From JASDSY01 sp041441465 (lineage in GTDB: Bacteria > Muiribacteriota > UBA9980), in assembly GCA_041441465.1 (NCBI GenBank), contig JASDSY010000010.1, positions 186,001-250,000 of the forward strand: a DNA stretch of 64,000 nt, given 5' to 3'. Both the position numbers and the translations under genes were made by a program. Under the pieces are notes generated by a model. The model had not been told where the DNA came from, made no database searches, and saw nothing but the letters and a program-made list of their open reading frames with translations. Of this stretch, positions 31,640 to 40,537 are shown one piece after another (within the stretch, counting starts at the first letter, position 1; each line of letters starts with the position of its first letter).

Positions 31640-32950
31640 TTGAATCGTTCAAATCGGCATATAGATATCAATGAACAGAAAAAAATCATAAAAAAATACG
31701 ACATGTTCAAGTGGTTGTTATTCGGAATAGGCATTAAAAGATGGCTTGCTCTGGGTACAATGTTAAGCGTATCGCTCGGTTTTTTTATATTCGCCTACTT
31801 TATGAACTTTAAAGTAATTTCAAACGTTCATATTCTCGCGTTGTGCCTTGTGGTCAATATTGTATTAATCATTTTCATATTCATAAAAATACTTATTTTT
31901 ATCGATAATATTACCTCGATTGCCAAAGAAGGTCACCTGGACGATTATTTTATAGATATAAAACCCGATTCTTATGTTCCTAAAATAGCAATAATCGGCG
32001 GCGGTACGGGACTTTCGACGCTGCTTCGCGGAATCAGGGAATACGGCAATATCGATTCGTCGAAAAATTTATCGGCAATAGTGACTGTCGGCGATAACGG
32101 CGGTTCCTCAGGAAAATTGCGCGAGGAAATGAACATGCTTCCGCCGGGCGACATACGCAACTGTCTGACCGCGCTTTCAACTGAAGAAGCGCTTTTGACA
32201 AAATTATTTCAGTATAGATTTAAAGAAGGAAGCCTTTCAGGACATTCTTTCGGCAATCTTTTCATAGCCGCAATGACAAATATTACCGGCGACTTCGTCA
32301 AAGCTATAAAGGAATCATCAAAAATACTCGCCGTATCGGGCAAAGTTTTTCCGTCAACAGTAACCCCGCTTGAATTAAAAGCTATTTACGAAGACGGCAC
32401 TCACGTTACCGGCGAATCTCAAATTTCACTAAATACAGGGAAAAAAATCAGGAAGATAGAATTGATACCGGAACATGTGGAAGCGCTTCCGGAAGCGGTC
32501 AATGAAATAGAAAAAGCCGACGCCATAGTAATTGGTCCCGGTTCGTTATTTACAAGCCTGGTTCCGAATTTATTGATAAGAGACATTAAAAATGCCATCA
32601 TCAATTCCGGAGCGATTAAAATTTACGTATGCAACGTTATGACGCAGCCGGGAGAAACTGACGGCTTTACCGCCTCTGACCACTTGAAAGCGATTAACAG
32701 CGCTCTCGGCCAAAAGGTTATTGATTACATAATAATATCTGACGTTGAAAACGTAGATCCCGAACTGCTGGAAAGATATAAGCAAAAAAAAGCATATCCG
32801 GTAAAAATAGATATTGAAAATTTGGCGGTCCAGGGCGCGCGCATAGTGCGGGAAAATATTTCATCATACTCAAATTTTTTAAGGCATGACCCGCCGAAAC
32901 TTTCAAAATGCCTGCTCAATATAATAAAAAACTCAAGACATCTGAATTAA
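31640..32950 (+). CDS. yvcK: YvcK/CofD-like (gluconeogenesis factor) protein with membrane anchor
   Basis: The N-terminal ~95 residues contain two hydrophobic helices (about 32-52 and 62-84). The rest is a CofD/YvcK Rossmann fold: IIGGGTGLSTLLRGIR, GDNGGSSGKLRE, PPGDIRNCLTAL, GHSFGNLFIAA, GPGSLFTS and NVMTQPGETDGF. In Bacillus and Mycobacterium, YvcK binds UDP-sugars and supports cell-wall synthesis on gluconeogenic carbon sources; here the same role at the membrane is inferred. The TTG at 31640 is preceded by GGGAG seven bases away. It is co-directional with pilZ (17 bases upstream) and queA (22 bases downstream). Membrane-anchored versions exist in other phyla. Confidence 0.9.
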   Translation: MNRSNRHIDINEQKKIIKKYDMFKWLLFGIGIKRWLALGTMLSVSLGFFIFAYFMNFKVISNVHILALCLVVNIVLIIFIFIKILIFIDNITSIAKEGHLDDYFIDIKPDSYVPKIAIIGGGTGLSTLLRGIREYGNIDSSKNLSAIVTVGDNGGSSGKLREEMNMLPPGDIRNCLTALSTEEALLTKLFQYRFKEGSLSGHSFGNLFIAAMTNITGDFVKAIKESSKILAVSGKVFPSTVTPLELKAIYEDGTHVTGESQISLNTGKKIRKIELIPEHVEALPEAVNEIEKADAIVIGPGSLFTSLVPNLLIRDIKNAIINSGAIKIYVCNVMTQPGETDGFTASDHLKAINSALGQKVIDYIIISDVENVDPELLERYKQKKAYPVKIDIENLAVQGARIVRENISSYSNFLRHDPPKLSKCLLNIIKNSRHLN

Positions 32951-32972
32951 ACTGAAAGGGTAATGCAAAATA

Positions 32973-34142
32973 ATGAGCCAATTCACCGACAAAACCGATT
33001 CAATTAATAACACTCATAATAATATTAGCGATATGACACATTTCGACCTGTCGAATTACGATTTCAGCCTCGACGATTCTAAAATCGCAATAAAGCCGTA
33101 TGAAAAAAGAGATGAAGCAAAGCTTTTAGTTTATTCTAAATCGGACTCGCAAATCAAAAAAACTTTTTTTTCGGATATAATAAATTACTTCAATTCAGGC
33201 GATATGCTGGTACTTAACGAAACGAAGGTGTTCAAGGCGCGGCTTTACGGTGAAAAAGAGGGAACAGGCGCGCAGATTGAATTTTTATTGTTAAAAAGGA
33301 CCGGTGAAACAGAATTCGAATCATTAGTAAAACCGGCACGCCGCGTTCAAAACGGCACCAGGGTCAGGATAAGCGGCGGCGCTCTTTCGGCCGAGATCAT
33401 TTCAAGACTCGACTCTAAAGGCGCTTTTTTAGTACGATTAATCGATAATACCGGAGAACACGCAGGCAAAAAAAAAGACATATACGAGTTAATAGATGAA
33501 TGCGGATTCGTTCCGCTGCCGCCGTACATAGTAAAAAATAAAGATGAGAAAAAAGATTTCAAGTCAAAAGATTCCAGCGAAGACATAAACGGTTATCAGA
33601 CCGTTTATGCGCGCCATACCGGGTCGGTGGCAGCTCCGACGGCAGGATTTCATTTCACCGAGGAGCTTTTGAAAAAGCTTTCTGAAAAAGGCGTGATTAT
33701 AGAAAAAGTAACGCTGCATGTCGGGCTCGGCACTTTCAAACTGGTCGAAAGCGAAGATATACGCGATCATTCGATGCATTCCGAGCAGATAAAAATATCG
33801 GCTGAAAGTTACCGCAGCATAAACGACTTTGTAAATAATAAAAACGGAAAAAAATTATTTTGCTGCGGAACGACATCCGTCCGAACTATAGAAAGCATGA
33901 AATCGCTCTCATTTAATTCCGAATCAAATTGCTACGAAGGCGAGACCAGGCTTTTTATTTACCCGGGATATAAATTCAATTTTGTCGACGCCATAATAAC
34001 GAATTTTCATCTTCCTAAATCAACGCTTCTGATGATGATTTCTGCTTTTATGGGAATAAATGAGATGAAAAAAGCATATCAATTTGCCATAAATAATGAA
34101 TTCTTGTTTTATAGTTACGGCGACGCCATGTTGATAATATGA
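32973..34142 (+). CDS. queA: tRNA preQ1(34) S-adenosylmethionine ribosyltransferase-isomerase
   Basis: QueA builds epoxyqueuosine at tRNA position 34. The sequence shows DFSLDDSKIAIKP, the GDMLVLNETKVFKARLYGEK block, GFVPLPPYI, YQTVYARHTGSVAAPTAG, FHFTEELL, HVGLGTF and the C-terminal ITNFHLPKSTLLMMISAF. At 389 residues it is slightly longer than usual because of about 25 Asn/Asp-rich N-terminal residues and a Lys/Asp-rich insertion of about 12 residues before YQTVYA. AAAGGG lies 12 bases upstream of the ATG. It is probably transcribed with yvcK. Other queuosine genes are not seen in the window. Confidence 0.95.
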   Translation: MSQFTDKTDSINNTHNNISDMTHFDLSNYDFSLDDSKIAIKPYEKRDEAKLLVYSKSDSQIKKTFFSDIINYFNSGDMLVLNETKVFKARLYGEKEGTGAQIEFLLLKRTGETEFESLVKPARRVQNGTRVRISGGALSAEIISRLDSKGAFLVRLIDNTGEHAGKKKDIYELIDECGFVPLPPYIVKNKDEKKDFKSKDSSEDINGYQTVYARHTGSVAAPTAGFHFTEELLKKLSEKGVIIEKVTLHVGLGTFKLVESEDIRDHSMHSEQIKISAESYRSINDFVNNKNGKKLFCCGTTSVRTIESMKSLSFNSESNCYEGETRLFIYPGYKFNFVDAIITNFHLPKSTLLMMISAFMGINEMKKAYQFAINNEFLFYSYGDAMLII

Positions 34143-34174
34143 TTAATAATTCATTGAAAAAGGCTGTGATAATT

Positions 34175-35497
34175 ATGAAGACACCTTGGAAAAAAGGGCT
34201 GACTCTTCTGGAATTAATGATAGCTCTTGTAATTATCGGAATCCTGACGGCATTCGCCGCCGAATATTACGCCGACACGCAAGATAGTGCCAGAAAAACC
34301 AAAATAAAGGCCGACCTCGAGGCTATAAAAACCGCAATAGTAAATTATACAGCTGACGAATATAACATTGCAAACACCAGGCCGCAGCGTTTATCGGAGC
34401 TTGTTAACGCCGAGTTCAGGTACATCGAAGAAGCCGACACCATAACCAATATGATCACTAAAAGACTCCCTGTCGCTTCAGACACCGCAGCATCCATAAA
34501 AACAAAAAAAAGGCATTTTTTAGAAAAACTGCCTCATAATCCAATAGGCCCGACTTATTACGCCGATATGTATTATGTGTACGGCGAAATGCCGGGCAGT
34601 CAAACCTCTATGAAAGATCCAATCACGGGCAAGACTTTTACATTTCCGTACGCGGTCAAAGTACCGTATAAGAATGCTTCAATTGATGATTTCGCGACTG
34701 GAATTTTAACTGCTGATATATATAAAACCTTAGCCAAGGGAGGCGCCAGCGTAACATCAACGACCGGAAGCGTCACATTACTGGCCAATAACTCAACATC
34801 GCCAAGCGACACGGCGGTTTTATATACGGTTCCGATAAAATTACCCGGCATGTCGCCGGCAGGCGCAGCGCCGCCGGCCGGTCCGGGGCCTGGGCCTTCA
34901 GCGCCTGGAAGCGACCCGCAAAAAATGCCGGACAGCATTTCCAATACGCAAAATAAATATGAATTCGAAATCACATTTAAATATTCTCAGCTATTCGCCG
35001 ACGATCCGATACTGAATAATCAGGAAAACAGGATACTCGACCCGGCGGCTCTCTCCGAATTCAAGAAAACAAATAACGGCTGCGTTTTCTTTTTTAAAAA
35101 TGAATTCCCAGCCTCGGAAACGCTGACCGACAACTCATTTAAAACCAAAGCAGGCCTTGGTTTTGTTTTTTCGGCAACACAGTGGGAATTATACGATTCG
35201 CCTTCAGGCACTGCGCTTGCCGCCAAACCCTTCGCTTCTGGCGGAATGGATGAAAACGCCACGCACCAGATAAAATTTATTCTAAAACCGTCAAACACGA
35301 TAGACTGCTATTTAGACGGCGATTATAAAGGCAACGGAAAAATCGGGGCGCCTAATGACTCCGTATCGGCATCATTAGCGATGGCAGCGGATATTTTCGC
35401 CGACGCCTCAAAAAACGCTAACTGTAAAATGACTGTTTACCAAATAAAAATGGGCTGCGTCGATTTTTCGCTTTACTATAATGCAAAAATAAGGTAA
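34175..35497 (+). CDS. Type IV pilin/pseudopilin-like protein with large beta-rich C-terminal domain
   Basis: The ATG at 34175 gives an eight-residue leader MKTPWKKG followed by LTLLELMIALVIIGILTAFA, a type III signal cleaved by prepilin peptidase with Glu at position +5. The ATG at 34139 overlapping the queA stop is an alternative, with a longer leader. The mature N-terminal part resembles GspG-type pseudopilins (helix, then YYADMYYVYGEM). A Gly/Pro-rich linker (about 225-265) leads to a 170-residue beta-rich domain ending in ADIFADASKNANCKM, similar in feel to concanavalin/LamG-like sandwiches (ATHQIKFILK, IDCYLDGDYKGNGKI). At about 440 residues it is about three times a normal pseudopilin. 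No other secretion or pilus gene is nearby. Confidence 0.75.
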   Translation: MKTPWKKGLTLLELMIALVIIGILTAFAAEYYADTQDSARKTKIKADLEAIKTAIVNYTADEYNIANTRPQRLSELVNAEFRYIEEADTITNMITKRLPVASDTAASIKTKKRHFLEKLPHNPIGPTYYADMYYVYGEMPGSQTSMKDPITGKTFTFPYAVKVPYKNASIDDFATGILTADIYKTLAKGGASVTSTTGSVTLLANNSTSPSDTAVLYTVPIKLPGMSPAGAAPPAGPGPGPSAPGSDPQKMPDSISNTQNKYEFEITFKYSQLFADDPILNNQENRILDPAALSEFKKTNNGCVFFFKNEFPASETLTDNSFKTKAGLGFVFSATQWELYDSPSGTALAAKPFASGGMDENATHQIKFILKPSNTIDCYLDGDYKGNGKIGAPNDSVSASLAMAADIFADASKNANCKMTVYQIKMGCVDFSLYYNAKIR

Positions 35498-35571
35498 AAT
35501 ATAGGAACTTAAATTTGATACTTTACATTTAGAAACATTATTTAACGGTTATTACTGGAGGAGGAATTTTA

Positions 35572-36423
35572 ATGGGCTGGTTTTCCAAACTTATAATACC
35601 AGACAAAGAAAAATCTAAAAGTCCTTACGGTGTCTGGGAAAAATGCCCAAAATGCACACGGGTTATATATAAAAAGGATCTTGAAAAAAATTTATGGGTT
35701 TGTTCTCAATGCTCATATCATTTTAGAATCAACGCTGTTGACAGAATAGAAATGCTCACCGAGCCTGGTTCTTTCAAGGAACTTTTCGAGGGCATAGGCT
35801 CATTAGACCCGCTTGAATTCACCGATACTGAAAAATATGTTGAAAGATATCAAAAAGCACGCAAAAAAACCGGATTAAACGATGCCTGCGTAACAGGCAC
35901 CGGCATGATCGGTAAAAATGAAACCGCATTCGGCGTAATGGATTTTAATTTCATGGGCGGCTCTATGGGGTCAGCGCTCGGCGAAAAGATAACTCTTATA
36001 ACCGAACATGCTACGCTTAATAAACTGCCGCTGATAATATCCTGCACTTCCGGCGGCGCGCGAATGCAGGAAGGAATTTTATCGTTAATGCAAATGGCGA
36101 AAACTTCAGCCGCGCTTGCACGGCACAGCGAGGCCGGCCTGGCTTATATCACGCTGCTCACCGACCCGACTACCGGCGGCGTAACCGCGAGTTTCGCAAT
36201 GCTCGGCGACATAATAATATCCGAACCAGGCGCTTTGATAGGATTCGCCGGACCGCGAGTCATCGAACAGACCATAAAGCAAAAACTTCCGGAAGGATTC
36301 CAACGCGCTGAATTTCTTTTAGAACACGGCATTATAGATATGGTAGTACCGCGCAAAGAATTGAAAAACAAGCTGGAATTTCTTTTAGACCATATTAATT
36401 CGCGCCAAAGGAAGGTTAAATAA
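35572..36423 (+). CDS. accD: Acetyl-CoA carboxylase carboxyltransferase subunit beta
   Basis: At 283 residues with the N-terminal zinc ribbon CPKCTR...CSQC (about 24-46) and the crotonase-like core (FMGGSMGSALGEKI, CTSGGARMQEGILSLMQMAK, LTDPTTGGVTASFAMLGDI, GFAGPRVIEQTIKQKLPEGF), it is the beta half of the enzyme that moves the carboxyl group from carboxybiotin to acetyl-CoA, the first step of fatty acid synthesis. GGAGGAGGAA precedes the ATG. accA starts three bases after its stop, so the two subunits are translationally linked. The biotin carboxylase and carrier genes are not in the window. Confidence 0.97.
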   Translation: MGWFSKLIIPDKEKSKSPYGVWEKCPKCTRVIYKKDLEKNLWVCSQCSYHFRINAVDRIEMLTEPGSFKELFEGIGSLDPLEFTDTEKYVERYQKARKKTGLNDACVTGTGMIGKNETAFGVMDFNFMGGSMGSALGEKITLITEHATLNKLPLIISCTSGGARMQEGILSLMQMAKTSAALARHSEAGLAYITLLTDPTTGGVTASFAMLGDIIISEPGALIGFAGPRVIEQTIKQKLPEGFQRAEFLLEHGIIDMVVPRKELKNKLEFLLDHINSRQRKVK

Positions 36424-36426
36424 ATT

Positions 36427-37389
36427 ATGGCAGAAAACACCAGAATTAACGATATTATTTCAGTAGAAGAAAAGCTTAACGAGATAGATTCGCAGATAGA
36501 AAAATTTAAGAAAATAAGCCGGGAAGAAGGCATTGTCTTATCAGAAGTTATTGAAATACTGGAGAACAAAAAAAATCAACTTTTAGACGGAGTTGACGCC
36601 TGGCAGAAAACTTTAATAGCAAGACACAAAGACCGTCCGCAGGCAATCGATTATATAAACGGCATTTTCGAAGGCTTCACCGAATTATCGGGCGACCGGC
36701 ACGTAATGAACGATCCTTCAATAATAGGCGGCATGGCGTATCTCGAAGGCGAGCCGGTATATGTAATCGGCCAGGAAAAAGGGCGCACCACCGACATGAA
36801 AATCATAAGAAATTTCGGCATGCCCAATCCCGAAGGATACAGAAAGGCTTTGAGGATAATGAAATTAGCCGAAAAATTTAAAAAACCGGTCATAACGTTC
36901 GTCGATACGCCGGGCGCATACCCTGGCATAGGCGCGGAAGAACGCGGCCAGGCCCTTGCCATAGCGGAAAATTTAAAACAGATGTCGCAGATAAAAGTTC
37001 CGATCGTGGTCGTCGTAATTGGGGAAGGCGGCAGCGGCGGCGCGCTCGCGCTCGCAGTCGGTGACAGGATATTAATGCTTAAATATTCGATATATTCAGT
37101 AATAGCTCCAGAAGGCTGCGCCTCGATACTTTTCCGCGACGCCGTAAGGGCGCCGATAGCCGCAAATGCCTTAAAAATAACGGCCGACGACCTTTTAAAG
37201 GCCGGAATAATAGACGAAATAATACCGGAGCCGTCCGGCGGCGCGCACAGAGACAGCCAGGCGACGCTCGGCAATGTTAAAACCGCCATAATAAAAAATT
37301 TAAACGGCCTGATGAAACTGACGCCGGAAGAAATATTGAATAACCGCTACAATAAGTTCAGGAATATGGGAGTTATAACCAAGTATTAA
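36427..37389 (+). CDS. accA: Acetyl-CoA carboxylase carboxyltransferase subunit alpha
   Basis: 320 residues, normal length. An N-terminal helical segment (about 8-55) is followed by the carboxyltransferase core with GDRHVMNDPSIIGGMAYLEG, GQEKGRTTDMKIIRNFGMPN, PEGYRKALRIMKLAEKF, the oxyanion-hole GAYPGIGAEERGQA and VVVIGEGGSGGALALAVGD. It forms the alpha2beta2 carboxyltransferase with the adjacent accD product. The start is three bases after accD, with AAGG in the end of accD as ribosome-binding site. The following gene, rpoD, has its own promoter. Confidence 0.97.
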   Translation: MAENTRINDIISVEEKLNEIDSQIEKFKKISREEGIVLSEVIEILENKKNQLLDGVDAWQKTLIARHKDRPQAIDYINGIFEGFTELSGDRHVMNDPSIIGGMAYLEGEPVYVIGQEKGRTTDMKIIRNFGMPNPEGYRKALRIMKLAEKFKKPVITFVDTPGAYPGIGAEERGQALAIAENLKQMSQIKVPIVVVVIGEGGSGGALALAVGDRILMLKYSIYSVIAPEGCASILFRDAVRAPIAANALKITADDLLKAGIIDEIIPEPSGGAHRDSQATLGNVKTAIIKNLNGLMKLTPEEILNNRYNKFRNMGVITKY

Positions 37390-37429
37390 AAAACGGCATT
37401 TTATTTTTTTATATTTTTTTAAAAATATG

Positions 37430-37459
37430 TTGATAAAATGGCATAAAATAATGTAAAAT
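37430..37459 (+). promoter_or_regulatory. Probable promoter of the rpoD-like gene
   Basis: TTGATA (37430-37435), 18-bp spacer, TAAAAT (37454-37459), in the AT-rich gap after accA. Confidence 0.4.
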
Positions 37460-37512
37460 ATTATCCTAAAGTATTTTTTTATTTAATTTTTAATATTAAC
37501 TTTAACAAGTTA

Positions 37513-38850
37513 ATGCCGATTAAAGTAAATATGAATAAATATAAATCAAAAGCGCCCAAAAAAGAAATAAGTAAAAAACTTAATTCTGCAGAAACGAAAA
37601 AAACGCGCCCGGCCGCTAAATCAAGCAGCGCAGGTTCGGATGTATCTGATATGCCAAAATCACAAAATAACGCAGGCAAAAAAAACACTGTCAAAAAGGA
37701 ATCAATAAAACCTGCAACGAAAGCTAAAGAAACTAAAAAAACGGCCGCCAAGAACAAAAATTCGATATTTGAAACCGAAGAAATAAAAATATTCATTCAA
37801 ATAGCCAAAGACAAAGGCGTAATAAGTTACAAATTCATCAGAGAATATTTCAACGGCGCTAAAGATGAAAAATTTATAAAAAAACTCGCGAATTACTTGA
37901 GCAAAGAACAAGAAATCGAAGTTTTAAACGAATCCGGTTACAACTCAAATTCCGGCGACTCAAGAATGGAATTTGACGATATGGTGAAGTTGTACTTAAA
38001 GGATATCGGCCATCTTGATCTTTTAAAACATGATCAGGAACAAAGCCTTGCCATAAAGATAGAAGAAGGCGACGAAGACGCCAGGAAGAAACTCATTCAA
38101 GCTAATTTGCGCCTTGTAGTTTCGATAGCAAAAAAATATACCAACCGCGGCATATTATTTTTGGATCTTATCCAGGAAGGCAATATAGGGTTGATAAAAT
38201 CCATAAATAAGTTTGAGTATAAGCTTGGATTCAAGTTCTCGACGTATGCCACATGGTGGATAAAACAGGCAATTACCCGTGCCATAGCCGATCAGTCAAG
38301 GCTTATTAGAATGCCTGTCCATATAGTCGAGCTGATTAATAAATTCAAAAAAATATCCAGAAAGCTTTTTAACAAAAACGGTCATGAACCGACTGTAGAA
38401 GAGTTAGCGCAGGAAATGGAATGCACGCCGGAAAGGATCGTTGAAATCAAGGATTTAATGTTAGATCCGCTTTCGCTGGAATTAACCGTCGGCGACGACG
38501 ATTCGAATATAGGTTCATTCATAGAAGATAAAGACGCTAAAAGCCCGGAAGAAGTCGTTTTTACTCAAATGCTCCGCGATCAGATAACAAAAATCTTATC
38601 AGAGCTCAATGAAAAAGAGCAAATTGTAATAAAAAAACGTTTCGGCCTTGACGACGGCATTCCGAGAACCCTCGAAGAAATAGGCCAATACCTTCAAATG
38701 ACGAGGGAGCGCGTGAGGCAAATCGAGGAAAGGGCCATACTAAAACTAAGAAAATTCAGCAGAGAATACGGCCTTACGGAAGACAATAAAATCGATGAAA
38801 AAAATAACGATAAAAGTAAATCGATAAAAATAAGACCTATAAAAAAATAA
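37513..38850 (+). CDS. rpoD: RNA polymerase primary sigma factor (RpoD family)
   Basis: A Lys/Ala-rich N-terminus of about 80 residues precedes a region 1.1-like segment (KDKGVISYKFIREYF, about 96-110), then region 1.2 (DDMVKLYLKDIG), regions 2.1-2.4 (NLRLVVSIAKKYTNRG, FLDLIQEGNIGLIKSINKFE, FSTYATWWIKQAITRAIADQ, RLIRMPVH), region 3 and a region 4 ending EIGQYLQMTRERVRQIEERA. This is the complete primary-sigma architecture that reads -35/-10 promoters, consistent with the many TTGACA/TATAAT pairs in the window. The 445-residue length is typical of forms without the large non-conserved insert. No clear Shine-Dalgarno precedes ATG 37513; ATG 37531 is an alternative. A hairpin at 38856-38886 follows. 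Confidence 0.93.
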   Translation: MPIKVNMNKYKSKAPKKEISKKLNSAETKKTRPAAKSSSAGSDVSDMPKSQNNAGKKNTVKKESIKPATKAKETKKTAAKNKNSIFETEEIKIFIQIAKDKGVISYKFIREYFNGAKDEKFIKKLANYLSKEQEIEVLNESGYNSNSGDSRMEFDDMVKLYLKDIGHLDLLKHDQEQSLAIKIEEGDEDARKKLIQANLRLVVSIAKKYTNRGILFLDLIQEGNIGLIKSINKFEYKLGFKFSTYATWWIKQAITRAIADQSRLIRMPVHIVELINKFKKISRKLFNKNGHEPTVEELAQEMECTPERIVEIKDLMLDPLSLELTVGDDDSNIGSFIEDKDAKSPEEVVFTQMLRDQITKILSELNEKEQIVIKKRFGLDDGIPRTLEEIGQYLQMTRERVRQIEERAILKLRKFSREYGLTEDNKIDEKNNDKSKSIKIRPIKK

Positions 38851-38855
38851 AAATG

Positions 38856-38886
38856 AACGGCACGATATGATAAAGTTCGTGCCGTT
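38856..38886 (+). terminator. Hairpin after rpoD
   Basis: AACGGCACGA (38856-38865) and TCGTGCCGTT (38877-38886) form a perfect 10-bp GC-rich stem with an 11-nt loop. No T-tract follows; instead an extended -10 (TGaTATAAT, 38888-38896) abuts it, so the same site may both stop rpoD transcription and start the next unit. Confidence 0.6.
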
Positions 38887-38953
38887 ATGATATAATAACA
38901 TTTAAACATTTTATAAAATAACAAAAAATACGAAATCTCAGGAGGTTTTAAAA

Positions 38954-40501
38954 TTGTATCTATTCTCAAAAAATTCAATCACGGTGGCGATCATAGCGGC
39001 CGGATTAATATTAAGCAACATTCCAGGCGTAAACGCTGCGGAAAATAAAATATTTAAGATAAAAGACAAACCGGCGCAAACCCAGGAAAAAGAAGTCAGC
39101 GCCGAAGAAACTGTTACAGGCGATCAGGGAACGATTTCTGAAATAATCGAAGAAACAAAAACGGCAAAAGAAACGCCAAAGGCAAAGAAAAATAAAAAAG
39201 CTGACGCAAAAGCTAAAAAGAGCAGCAAAAAAGTTGAAGAAAATAAAGAAGCGGAAGCTCCGGCTCCATCAAAAGCAGCAAGCAGCGAAGTAAAGGAAGA
39301 AAATGCCCCTTCACAGCCAAAAAGCCAGGAAAGCAAGGCAATGCTTGAAAGAATCGCTAATTTAAAAAAAGAAATGGTTGAAAATACTTCGTCAGGCAAG
39401 TCTTCTTCTGTAAAAGAAAAAACAACTGCCTCAAATATCGGCAATGAAAACAGCGCCTATAAATTCGACGAATACGGTATCGCAGTGACGCAGAAAAAAT
39501 ATTCAAAATCATCCGGCGATGTTCCGTTGACGGTAATCAGAGTCGACTTAAATCAGAAAAAAGTTAACCCTAAGATAGTTCTTGCTAAAGGAAAACTCGG
39601 CACCAAAGCGGCTTTAAGCGATATTTGCAAGAGTTACAACGCGGTGGCCGGAATCAACGGCTCATTTTTCGACATGAAAACATATGCAGCGGTCGGCTAC
39701 TTAATGATAGACGGCAAAGCTATCCAGGCGCCTCTTATAGTAAAATCAAGAACCACTTTTGGAATTAACAGCGATAACCACGTAATGATAGGCAAACCGA
39801 AATTCAGACGCCGCATCAGACCGCAAAACGATTTTTTCTCGATGATCGACGGTATCAACAAAAAATGCGTCAGCGGCGAGATCGTTATTTACACTTCAGA
39901 ATACGGTAAAAATGTTACAATACCAAACGGCGCGGTCGGCTTCCAGTTCGACGCTGAAGGCGTAGTAAGCGACGTATTGAAAGGTAAAGTCGCAATACCT
40001 GAAGAAGGCGGAATTTTAGTGGTAACCGATTCACACCTTCACAGGTTCAAAAATACCGAAAAAGGCACGAAAATCTTATTTACTCAGACATTAATGGCGC
40101 CGTGGGACAAAACCCGCGATGCATTCGGTTCGGGAATGCTTATAGTAGCTGAAGGCAAAGCTGCGTTCGACCAGACACGCGAAGAAGTTGGTAAATACTT
40201 AATGGGCGACGCTCCAAGAACCGCTGTCGGAATCACGGCTGAAAACCACTTGATAATGGTAGCGGCAGACGGCCGCGGCAAAGGCTACCGCGGAGTGGAT
40301 TTCGACGATATCGCACAGATAATGGTTGACGAAGGCTGCACCGACGCAATAGCTTTAGACGGCGGCGGCTCGACAACAGCTGTATATAAGGGCGAAGTAT
40401 TGAACAGTCCTTCGGAAAAGGGCGGCGCTGAAAGAAAAATTGCCAACGCTCTTGTGCTTTTGCCGGCAAACGAAAAAATAACACCAGAACCAGTTAAATA
40501 G
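38954..40501 (+). CDS. Exported NAGPA-domain (phosphodiester glycosidase-like) protein
   Basis: TTG at 38954 is preceded by GGAGG eight bases away. A signal peptide (about 1-27, VNAAE) is followed by a Lys/Ala/Glu-rich linker of about 125 residues and a C-terminal NAGPA domain of about 350 residues. Landmarks are VAGINGSFFDMKTYAAVGYL, PRTAVGITAENHLIMVAADG, RGVDFDDIAQIMVDEGC and IALDGGGSTTAVYKGEVLN. Family knowledge: NAGPA-type enzymes cleave GlcNAc-phosphodiesters, and bacterial members are linked to cell-wall or exopolysaccharide turnover. The Lys-rich linker could contact the anionic envelope; that part is inference. motA starts 36 bases downstream and could be co-transcribed. Confidence 0.85.
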   Translation: MYLFSKNSITVAIIAAGLILSNIPGVNAAENKIFKIKDKPAQTQEKEVSAEETVTGDQGTISEIIEETKTAKETPKAKKNKKADAKAKKSSKKVEENKEAEAPAPSKAASSEVKEENAPSQPKSQESKAMLERIANLKKEMVENTSSGKSSSVKEKTTASNIGNENSAYKFDEYGIAVTQKKYSKSSGDVPLTVIRVDLNQKKVNPKIVLAKGKLGTKAALSDICKSYNAVAGINGSFFDMKTYAAVGYLMIDGKAIQAPLIVKSRTTFGINSDNHVMIGKPKFRRRIRPQNDFFSMIDGINKKCVSGEIVIYTSEYGKNVTIPNGAVGFQFDAEGVVSDVLKGKVAIPEEGGILVVTDSHLHRFKNTEKGTKILFTQTLMAPWDKTRDAFGSGMLIVAEGKAAFDQTREEVGKYLMGDAPRTAVGITAENHLIMVAADGRGKGYRGVDFDDIAQIMVDEGCTDAIALDGGGSTTAVYKGEVLNSPSEKGGAERKIANALVLLPANEKITPEPVK

Positions 40502-40537
40502 ACCGGTTTAAAAGAAAAAATGTGAGGTCGATTCATT

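Noticed and set aside
38888..38896. A full promoter for the NAGPA gene downstream of rpoD
   Set aside because: An extended -10 is present but no good -35 is found, so it is only noted with the terminator rather than listed as a firm promoter.
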